Source: Helicobacter saguini (GTDB taxonomy: Bacteria; Campylobacterota; Campylobacteria; Campylobacterales; Helicobacteraceae). From it: a DNA stretch of 64,000 bases. Where the stretch lies: positions 62,001 through 126,000 of the forward strand of contig NZ_JRMP02000003.1 in assembly GCF_000762875.2 (NCBI RefSeq), read 5' to 3'. Position numbers and translations under genes: made by a program. Below the pieces are notes generated by a model. That model ran no database searches, was not told where the DNA came from, and worked only from the letters and a program-made list of their open reading frames with translations. Positions 45,410 to 52,631 of the stretch are shown in pieces (positions within the stretch are counted from its first letter, which is position 1; each line of letters begins with the position of its first letter).

Positions 45410-45664
45410 GGTTGGGCGGTGGGCGGGCGATTAGGAATATTAGAATCTAGATTCTATAAACCTACCCTTTTTAGATTCTATTTTAGATTCTATAAACAAT
45501 AAAAAAGCGAAATTATAAACGATGATAGTAACTCTAAGTCAATACCAAAACACAAAAAATATGTAAAAACTTGGTAAAATGTTGGAATCTATAAAAGACT
45601 AAGAGTAGAATAATCTTAAATTACAAGCTAAAATTAATGTAAATTTTAGAATCTAAAAGGGTAT
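45410..45664. other. Spacer with CGCCCACC repeat and motif palindromes
   Basis: Gene-free. A GGGCGGTGGGCGGGCGATTA copy (about 45414-45433) and several TAGAWTCTA units. AAGGG before the small gene is its ribosome binding site. Confidence 0.4.
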
Positions 45665-45886
45665 GTGATGTTAAAAAAAATTAAAGTATTAAGAAAAAAA
45701 CTAATACGGTGGTATAAGGATTCCGAAAAGTTTTTTCACCTTTTAGTGGGGTTACCTAGCTATGAAAAATATATCGAATATCACAAAAAATATCACCCAA
45801 ATTGCAAACCAAAAAGTAGAAAAGAATTTTTCTTAGATTCGCAAGACAAAAGATATGGGAAAAATGGCAGTAAAAAATGTTGTTAA
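45665..45886 (+). CDS. YbdD/YjiX-family small protein
   Basis: 73 residues from GTG 45665 (or ATG 45668); AAAAGGG lies just upstream. The family signature is visible: GLPSYEKYIEYHKKYHPN, KEFFLDSQDKRYGKNGSKKCC, matching YbdD/YjiX proteins. In other bacteria these accompany CstA/YjiY peptide or pyruvate transporters. No cstA is next to it. The LDSQD segment overlaps a TTAGATTC motif half. Confidence 0.82.
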   Translation: MMLKKIKVLRKKLIRWYKDSEKFFHLLVGLPSYEKYIEYHKKYHPNCKPKSRKEFFLDSQDKRYGKNGSKKCC

Positions 45887-45942
45887 CAGCACTAGAATCT
45901 TTATATGTGAAAAACTTAACTAAATTTTAATTAATCTAGATT

Positions 45943-46161
45943 CTAAAAATCAAACGAGCCGCTTTGCCCTCTATTCATTTTTTTATACACATTTGCGACA
46001 TAGCTTTCACGTGTTTGGCAGTTAAAAAGGCTAGGACAGATAAGACATGAGCTTAGATTCTTAGAATCTTGGCAATGTATTAGGGCATTTTTTGCGTTTA
46101 AAAAGTTTGTTTCATAGTTATCAGTTGTGTAATTTTGCGTAGTTTGCACACTAGATTCCAT
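45943..46161 (-). CDS. Conserved small cysteine protein of unknown role
   Basis: 72 residues. Cys residues in IHCQDSKN, SSCLICPSLFNCQTRESYV, and a conserved-looking end YKKMNRGQSGSFDF. The CLICPSLFNC pattern could bind a metal. I recall similar short proteins in Campylobacterota without function. ATG 46161 follows AAAAGGAAAAAT. It lies 41 bases downstream of the pump gene and may be co-transcribed with it. Confidence 0.7.
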   Translation of the reverse strand: MESSVQTTQNYTTDNYETNFLNAKNALIHCQDSKNLSSCLICPSLFNCQTRESYVANVYKKMNRGQSGSFDF

Positions 46162-46202
46162 ATTTTTCCTTTTAAATTTTGCCTAAAATTATATAAAAAC
46201 TT

Positions 46203-49200
46203 TTAGAATCTTTTCCCTTTCAAAATAAAAAAGGATAATGGGATGATGAAAAGCGTTAGGATTGTGCTAGAAATCATGCCAAAAAGCATGGGTGTGGCAA
46301 TCGCTTTCATTATTTCGCTGCCTACACCTTGTGAAAACATTATAGGGATTAAGGAAGCAATTATGCTAAAGACAGTCATTAGCTTTGGTCGTACGCGTTT
46401 TGCCGCGCCAAATATCACGGCTTCTTGCAACGCTTTTAAATACGTTTTATTAGATTCTATGGAATCTTTAGAATCTACGCTAGATTTTATGGAATCTTTT
46501 TTATGGATTGCCTTGCGAATGCTCGCAATGACCCACCCCCCAACCCCCCTCCGCAAGGGAGGGGGGCTAGAAGTGGTATCTCCGCAAGGGATGGAGGAAG
46601 TCGCTCCCTTAGATTCCATAAAAGAAGATTCCATAGTTGATTTCATAGAAGAATATTCCATAAAATCACCCTTAGAATCCGCGCTAGATTCTATAAAATT
46701 ACGCCCTTTAGAATCTAAAATCATACTTTGGAAACTCTGTTCCAAATATAAAAGCATCACAATGCTAGTCTCACTTGCGATGCCTAGCAGGGCTAAAAGA
46801 CCGACAATTCCAGCGATATTAAGATTATATCCCATTAAATCAATGCCTAAAATGCCGCCGCAAATGGCAAATGGTAAGGTCGCAAAACACAAAACCGCAT
46901 AGCTAAGATTTTTCAAAGCTAGAAAAATTAGCACAAAAATTAAAAGCAAAGAAAAAGGCACAATGTAGCTCAAAGTATCCATCGCCTTTTGCAGATATTC
47001 GCTCTCCCCGCTAAACTCATAATAATATCCACTAGGCAACTCCAAACCGCTCAACGCCTGCAAAGCCGCATCCTTATAGCTAGACGCGCTAACCCCCTGT
47101 CGTGGCGTAATGTAAATGTAATTTACGCCCAAACCTTTTTCACTTTTCAATTCACTTGCCCCATGACTTAAAGTTATCTCACAAAGCTCACCCAAAGGAT
47201 AGAATCCACTCCCCGTTTTCACATAAATCTCACGCAAAGATTCTATATCATCGCGGCTCACAGAATCTAGCCGCACAGAAATAGGATAGCTCTCCACGCC
47301 CTTAATCATGCGCGAAATCTCACTCCCACCCACAGCATAGCCTACAAAGTCCATAATCTCGCCACGCGAAATGCCATAACGAGCAAGTTTAGAATCTTCA
47401 AAATTTATATCGATATAATACCCCGCGTTTGCGCGCTCCGCAAAGACGCTTAGGCTTTCATTTAGCCCTTTTAGTCGCGTCTCAATCTCTATTGACAGCC
47501 GCTCTAAAGTCGCCCTATCATTCCCATAAAGCTTTAGCCCCAAAGGCGTGCGAATGCCTGTCAGCAGCATATCCGTGCGACCGCGAATGGGGTAAGTCCA
47601 TGAGTTTGTAAGCCCTTCAATTTGCAGGGCAGATTCTAGCTTATCTCTTAGTAGCTCGTTAGTTTGGCTTTTATCCTGCCACATTTCACGCGGTTTCAAA
47701 TGGATATAGACTTCTAGCATACTTAGCGGCGCAGAGTCGCTACTTGTATTTGCGCGCCCAGCCTTGCCAAAGACGCTCTCCACTTCATCAAACTGCATTA
47801 TTATAGAATCTACTTTTTTAAGATAAGCCACGCTTGTTTCAATGTTTGGCGAAGCGTTACTCACAGGCATATACATCAGCACGCCCTCATTTATTTTTGG
47901 CATAAATTCCCAGCTTAGATTTTTGTAGATAAAATAAAAAAAAGGAGTGCTACACACGCAAATAGCAAGGAAAATATACTTGAAATTTAGGGCTTTGATT
48001 AATGCGATTTTGTAGATATTTATGCAGATTCTATTGATAGGATTTTCGCTCTCTTTGCGGATTTTGCCTTTGATAAAAAATAGCATAAGGATAGGCACAA
48101 TCGTAATTGAGAGCATCGCGCCGATAAGCATAGCAAAGGTTTTGGTATAAGCTAAGGGGGAGAAAAGTCGCTCTTCTTGACCGCTAAGGGCGAAAATGGG
48201 TAAAAACGAAACAACGATAATGATAAGGGCGAAAAATATGGGGCTACCAACTTGCTTTGCGGATTTTAGGATTATGCTTTGGCGGGTGGATTCTGTGGAT
48301 TTATTAATAGTAGGGCGGTGGGTGGGCGACAGGTGATTAGATTCTATATTTTCATTTATTGTAGAATTATTAGAATCTATGGAATCTTGTTTCTTAGAAT
48401 CTTGCGAATTTTGCAAATTAGATACTATAGAATTATTAGAATTTTTAGATTCTGTATTTTCTAACTTTTTAGAATCTAAATTAGTAGATACAGTATTTTG
48501 ATTAGTTTGCAAATTCGCAGGATAATTTTCCTTTAAATTTTCAGTGGGTGGGTATGGGCGGGACATTGAATCTAAAGGAAAATTATCCTGCGAATTTGCG
48601 TTGTTCTTAGAATCCACGTTAGTTTTAGGAGAAGTCGCACAAATCTCACTACTTTCAGTCTTAAAAAAGGGTGGTCGGGTGGGAATAGATTGCAAGGAGT
48701 GAGATTTGTGCGACTTCTCTTGTAAATTAGAATCTATGGAATCCTGCGAATTTATAGAATCTAATTGCACACGAGATGAATTGCCCTTAGCTAAATTGCG
48801 ATGTGCATTTTCTATCATAACAATCGCTGCATCCACCATCGCTCCTATCGCAATGGCAATGCCCCCAAGGCTCATAATGCTAGATTCAATATCAAAAACC
48901 CACATTAATAAGAATGTAAATAACACGCAAAGCGGCAGGGTAATCATAATGATTAAAGCCGAGCGAAAATGCAATAAAAAAACAACACATACGATAAGCA
49001 CGATAACGCACTCTTCAAAAAGCGTCTTTAGCAAATTCAAAACCGCACTCAAAATCAGCTCACTTCTATCATAAACAGGCTCAATAATCACAGAATCATT
49101 CTTAGAATCTTGCATATTTTGCAAGTTAGATTCTATAGAATTATTAGTATTTTTAGATTCTATATTCCCTAACTTTTTAGAATCTAAATTACTATTTTTA

Positions 49201-51107
49201 GAATCTAGATTCTGCAAACTAGATTCTATATTTGCCAAAGTGATAGAATCTTTATTAAAATTTGCATTAGTTGTAAAAATTGCTGGTTTAGCAAATTGCA
49301 AGTGCGTATTTTGCAAAAAACTAGATTCCAAACTAGCTAACTTTACTAAATTAAAATTATTAAATTCAGCGTTTTGATAGAATCTAGATTCTATATTTTG
49401 TAATATTTTAGAATCTTTTTTATTAATAGGGTGGTGGGTGGGCGATAGGTTAGATTCTATAACATTTTTAGAATCTAGATTCTGTAATTTATTAGAATCT
49501 TCCAAATTAGATTCTATATTCCCTAACTTTTTAGAATCTAAATTAGTATATTCAATATTATTATAGAATCTAGATTCTATATTTTGTAATATTTTAGAAT
49601 CTTGTGTGTATGACAAATTCGCCCTTTGAATCTGCTCTATATTTTTAATGGGTGGGACTGGGCGAGACATTGAATCTAGAGCAGATTCAAAGGGCGAATT
49701 TGCATTATTCTTAAAATCTTGCAAATTTATAGAATCTTGCAAATTTATAGAATCTTTATTCTTAAAATCCACAGCATTTTGCAAATTAGATTCTATAGCA
49801 TTATTAGAATCTTGAAAACTAGATTCTATAGAATCATTAGCATTTTTAGATTCCATATTTTCTAACTTTTTAGAATCTAAATTAGTAGATTCAGTATTTT
49901 GATTACTTTGCAAATTCGCAGGATAATTTTCCTTTAAATTTTCAGTGGGTGGGACAGGGCGGGACATTGAATCTAAAGGAAAATTATCCTGCGAATTTGC
50001 GTTATTCTTAGAATCTATAGAATCTTTATTCTTAGAATCTTGCATATTTTGCAAATTAGATTCTATAACATTATTAGAATCTTGAAAACTAGATTCTATA
50101 GAATTATTAATATTTTTAGATTTCATATTCCCTAACTTTTTAGAATCTAAGTTACCATTTTTAGAATTTTTCATAAAAGAAGCATTCAAAGTCGAAACTT
50201 TTTCCTTAATCTTTTGCAAGGTCTCATAAGTATTCCCACCATATTTCACCATCACAATGCCGCCGACTACTTCGCCCTTGCCATCAAGCTCGGCAGCCCC
50301 ACGGCGCGGCGCAGGTTTCAGCGTCACAACGCCCACATCGCCGATAGTCAAAGGCACATCGCCGACTTGCTTTATGATAAGATTCTCAATATCACGCTCA
50401 TTTTGCACATAGCCATTTACGCGTATGATTTTCTCAAAGCCGCCCTCAAGGCTCACACCCCCGCCACGTTCGTTATTTGCAAGTTTTATCGCATCGATAA
50501 TTTCGCTAATTTTCAAATCATATCGCACAATTTTATCATTATCAAGCGTGATTTCATAGTCTTTGATGAAGCCACCTATACTTGCAACTTCGCTCACACC
50601 ATCAATTCCTAAAAGTGCATATTTATAGTAAAAATCTTGCAAACTTCGTAACTCACCTAAATCATTAGTTTCACTTTTTAGAACATATTGATACGCCCAG
50701 CCCACAGATGTAGAATCACTACCTAGCGAAATTTTTGCATTACTAGGCAGATTTTGCACTTGATTTAACTGCTCCAAAATGCGACTTCTAGCCCAGTAAA
50801 GCTCAGTTTTATCCTTGAAAATCACATAAATGAGCGCATTTTCATACCCACTCATCGCACGAACTGAATCCACATTCGCAATCGCTAATAAATTGCGTGT
50901 CAAAGGATACACGATTTGCTCTTCGATAATTTTTGGGCTTTGATTTGGGAACTCAACTTGCAAAACAACTTGCGGCGGCGTTAAATCAGGCAGTGCATCA
51001 AGCTTAATTTTTTCCAACACTGCAAGGCTAAATAGGCTCATTATAGCGGTAAAAACCACGACTACAACCCTATTTTTACAACTCCAAGTGATTATAGAAT
51101 CTATCAT
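46203..51107 (-). CDS. CusA/CzcA-type heavy-metal RND pump, about 600 residues of inserts
   Basis: 1634 residues against about 1020-1040. Starts IITWSCKNRVVVVVFTAIM; the porter domain has DLTPPQVVLQVEFPNQSP, VASIGGFIKDYEI and FKDKTELYWARSRI, and the helix-4 segment GGIAIAIGAMVDAAIVMIENAH holds the HME proton-relay acids. Exports Cu/Ag or Zn/Cd/Co across both membranes with CusB/CusC partners, none adjacent. Inserts at residues about 309-674, 776-939 and 1462-1552 contain DSK/ESN repeats, four conserved-loop hairpins, SPTHHP units and a GC-rich palindrome. Subtracting them leaves about 1016 residues, a normal size. It starts 2 bases after metX and uses its ribosome binding site region AAGGGC. 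Confidence 0.93.
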   Translation of the reverse strand: MIDSIITWSCKNRVVVVVFTAIMSLFSLAVLEKIKLDALPDLTPPQVVLQVEFPNQSPKIIEEQIVYPLTRNLLAIANVDSVRAMSGYENALIYVIFKDKTELYWARSRILEQLNQVQNLPSNAKISLGSDSTSVGWAYQYVLKSETNDLGELRSLQDFYYKYALLGIDGVSEVASIGGFIKDYEITLDNDKIVRYDLKISEIIDAIKLANNERGGGVSLEGGFEKIIRVNGYVQNERDIENLIIKQVGDVPLTIGDVGVVTLKPAPRRGAAELDGKGEVVGGIVMVKYGGNTYETLQKIKEKVSTLNASFMKNSKNGNLDSKKLGNMKSKNINNSIESSFQDSNNVIESNLQNMQDSKNKDSIDSKNNANSQDNFPLDSMSRPVPPTENLKENYPANLQSNQNTESTNLDSKKLENMESKNANDSIESSFQDSNNAIESNLQNAVDFKNKDSINLQDSINLQDFKNNANSPFESALDSMSRPVPPIKNIEQIQRANLSYTQDSKILQNIESRFYNNIEYTNLDSKKLGNIESNLEDSNKLQNLDSKNVIESNLSPTHHPINKKDSKILQNIESRFYQNAEFNNFNLVKLASLESSFLQNTHLQFAKPAIFTTNANFNKDSITLANIESSLQNLDSKNSNLDSKKLGNIESKNTNNSIESNLQNMQDSKNDSVIIEPVYDRSELILSAVLNLLKTLFEECVIVLIVCVVFLLHFRSALIIMITLPLCVLFTFLLMWVFDIESSIMSLGGIAIAIGAMVDAAIVMIENAHRNLAKGNSSRVQLDSINSQDSIDSNLQEKSHKSHSLQSIPTRPPFFKTESSEICATSPKTNVDSKNNANSQDNFPLDSMSRPYPPTENLKENYPANLQTNQNTVSTNLDSKKLENTESKNSNNSIVSNLQNSQDSKKQDSIDSNNSTINENIESNHLSPTHRPTINKSTESTRQSIILKSAKQVGSPIFFALIIIVVSFLPIFALSGQEERLFSPLAYTKTFAMLIGAMLSITIVPILMLFFIKGKIRKESENPINRICINIYKIALIKALNFKYIFLAICVCSTPFFYFIYKNLSWEFMPKINEGVLMYMPVSNASPNIETSVAYLKKVDSIIMQFDEVESVFGKAGRANTSSDSAPLSMLEVYIHLKPREMWQDKSQTNELLRDKLESALQIEGLTNSWTYPIRGRTDMLLTGIRTPLGLKLYGNDRATLERLSIEIETRLKGLNESLSVFAERANAGYYIDINFEDSKLARYGISRGEIMDFVGYAVGGSEISRMIKGVESYPISVRLDSVSRDDIESLREIYVKTGSGFYPLGELCEITLSHGASELKSEKGLGVNYIYITPRQGVSASSYKDAALQALSGLELPSGYYYEFSGESEYLQKAMDTLSYIVPFSLLLIFVLIFLALKNLSYAVLCFATLPFAICGGILGIDLMGYNLNIAGIVGLLALLGIASETSIVMLLYLEQSFQSMILDSKGRNFIESSADSKGDFMEYSSMKSTMESSFMESKGATSSIPCGDTTSSPPPLRRGVGGWVIASIRKAIHKKDSIKSSVDSKDSIESNKTYLKALQEAVIFGAAKRVRPKLMTVFSIIASLIPIMFSQGVGSEIMKAIATPMLFGMISSTILTLFIIPLSFFILKGKRF
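46531..46568. repeat. GC-rich palindrome in the CusA-type gene
   Basis: CCCACCCCCCAACCCCCCTC then CGCAAGGGAGGGGGG. A partial second copy TCCGCAAGGGATGGAGG follows at about 46580-46597. Confidence 0.7.
48509..48599. repeat. Conserved-loop hairpin, CusA-type gene copy 1
   Basis: Perfect 27-bp arms (48509-48535, 48573-48599). Same arms as the copy at 49910 and as copA copy 1. Loop CAGTGGGTGGGTATGGGCGG then GACATTGAATC. Confidence 0.85.
48629..48719. repeat. Conserved-loop hairpin, CusA-type gene copy 2
   Basis: Perfect 22-bp arms (48629-48650, 48698-48719; AGTCGCACAAATCTCACT). Loop AAAAAAGGGTGGTCGGGTGG. Arm sequence unlike the other copies. Confidence 0.85.
49614..49702. repeat. Conserved-loop hairpin, CusA-type gene copy 3
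   Basis: Perfect 25-bp arms (49614-49638, 49678-49702; AATTCGCCCTTTGAATCTGC). Loop ATGGGTGGGACTGGGCGAGA. Confidence 0.85.
49910..50000. repeat. Conserved-loop hairpin, CusA-type gene copy 4
   Basis: Perfect 27-bp arms (49910-49936, 49974-50000) equal to copy 1. The flanks are similar too, so this is a duplicated block of more than 150 bp. Confidence 0.85.
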
Positions 51108-51109
51108 TT

Positions 51110-52348
51110 TTAGCCCTTAAAATTCACTTTAGATTCTATCAAATCATTGATTAGATTGCCGTATTTGGCGACTTCCACAAGGAAGCTATCGTGTCCGTAA
51201 TCACTTTGAATGTTGTGATAAGTAGCTGGGCGATTCATAGAATCTAGGCGCACTTTTAGCTCTTGCATTTCACTAATAGGGAACATATTATCACCGCTAA
51301 AAGTGATTAAATGCAGCGGCGACTTAATTTGCGAAAGTGCAGAATCTAGCGAGTCAAAGCCAAGCGAAGCGTCATACATACTTAATGCACGAATGAGATA
51401 AAGATAGCAAAGTGGGTCAAAATATTTCACAAAATTTGCACCATTATAATCCAAATATCGCTCAATCTCATATCGCCCTAAAATGTCGAACTCGCCGTCA
51501 TTTGCGACATAGTTTCGGGCGAATTTTTTCTGCATTGTAGTAAGCGAAATATATTGTGAAAAGCCTAGCATACGTGCTACTTGCAGCCCTTTAAACTCTG
51601 GCAAGATTCCAGAATTTATTTCATAATTCCCATTTTTAAAAGATGGGTCTAGCATGATAATCTCTCTCATAATCTTATTTATCATAATAATTTGCGGGTT
51701 ACTTTCATAGCTCATCGAAATGGGAATGAACATATCGGCACTCTTAGGGTATAAAATGGCAAAAGAGAGCGTCTGCATACCCCCCATCGAGCCACCGATA
51801 ACCGCTCTTAAATGCTCGATTCCAAGCGAATTTAGCAAAATCTTAATCGCCTTTACCATATCTTGAATTGTAATCACAGGAAACTTAAATCTATAATAAT
51901 CGTTATCACCAAAGCTGCCAAAAACAGGGCTAATAGGCGACGTAGAGCCATAACACGACCCGATAACATTCGCACAAATCACAAAATATTTGTCCGTATT
52001 TATCGGCTTCCCACTGCCTATCATATCATCCCACCAGCCACGTTTTTTATCGTGCGGATACTGCCCAGCGGCGTGATGGCTGCCTGTTAAGGCGTGCATT
52101 ACCAAAATGGCGTTATTCTTATTCTCATTTAGCTCACCATAAGTCTCATAAATAATGCTTGTCGGCTCTAAAATGCGACCAGAAGTAAGGTAAAGCGCAC
52201 TTGTAAAAGTCTTAGTGTGGGTTTGTAAGTTTAGTTTGGAATCTTGGAGCTTAGATTCTATAAAGTTAGGATTTTTAGAACTTTGCGTAATAGATTCTAT
52301 ATTAGAATCGTTATTTTGCCTAGCAATATTTTTAGAATCTTTACACAT
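51110..52348 (-). CDS. metX: Homoserine O-acetyltransferase
   Basis: 412 residues, alpha/beta-hydrolase fold. The nucleophile elbow is AVIGGSMGGMQTLS (Ser), with VMHALTGSHHAAGQY and the catalytic Asp/His in SGDNMFPISEMQE and YGHDSFLVE. It makes O-acetylhomoserine, entering methionine synthesis and so SAM (MetK). The first 40 residues are DSK/ESN repeat linker (DSNIESITQSSKN), absent from the family. Start at ATG 52348 with AAGGCG upstream. Downstream the CusA-type gene begins within 2 bases. Confidence 0.93.
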   Translation of the reverse strand: MCKDSKNIARQNNDSNIESITQSSKNPNFIESKLQDSKLNLQTHTKTFTSALYLTSGRILEPTSIIYETYGELNENKNNAILVMHALTGSHHAAGQYPHDKKRGWWDDMIGSGKPINTDKYFVICANVIGSCYGSTSPISPVFGSFGDNDYYRFKFPVITIQDMVKAIKILLNSLGIEHLRAVIGGSMGGMQTLSFAILYPKSADMFIPISMSYESNPQIIMINKIMREIIMLDPSFKNGNYEINSGILPEFKGLQVARMLGFSQYISLTTMQKKFARNYVANDGEFDILGRYEIERYLDYNGANFVKYFDPLCYLYLIRALSMYDASLGFDSLDSALSQIKSPLHLITFSGDNMFPISEMQELKVRLDSMNRPATYHNIQSDYGHDSFLVEVAKYGNLINDLIESKVNFKG

Positions 52349-52515
52349 AAATCACGCCTTTAAATACCACAAAAAAGTAAAAATTTTTTAATTATAGCAA
52401 GGAAGTTAGGAGATTTTGAGCGTATTTGTTACTATGTGTAAAATTTATTCTATGAAAATTAGCAAGATTTAGAATCTAAGTTAGATTCTATCAAATTATG
52501 GTAAAATGATATTTG

Positions 52516-52540
52516 TTATTAAATTTTTTAATAATATGAT
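52516..52540 (+). promoter_or_regulatory. Candidate promoter and operator of the TonB receptor gene
   Basis: An inverted repeat TTATTAAA-TTT-TTTAATAA (52516-52534) abuts a TATGAT -10 (52535-52540). This AT-rich palindrome could be a Fur or NikR-type site. The leader to ATG 52562 is about 20 bases with AAGG. Confidence 0.4.
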
Positions 52541-52591
52541 TTTAATTTTAAGGTTGGCTTTATGGGTTTTAAGGTTGCTAAAATTTTAGGC

Positions 52592-52617
52592 ATATATATA
52601 TATATATATATATATAT
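52592..52617 (+). repeat. (AT)13 dinucleotide tract in the signal-peptide coding region
   Basis: 26 bases of AT between the probable true start ATG 52562 and the receptor frame. As given, the ATG and the receptor frame differ by one base. (AT)14 or (AT)11 would join them and give a signal peptide with an Ile-Tyr-Ile core ending SLCCGVAFGADS. Confidence 0.8.
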
Positions 52618-52631
52618 CGTTATGCTGTGGC

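Noticed and set aside
46531-50000. CRISPR array
   Set aside because: Repeats vary in spacing and in sequence, form hairpins and lie in frame in a pump gene. There are no regular spacers and no cas genes.
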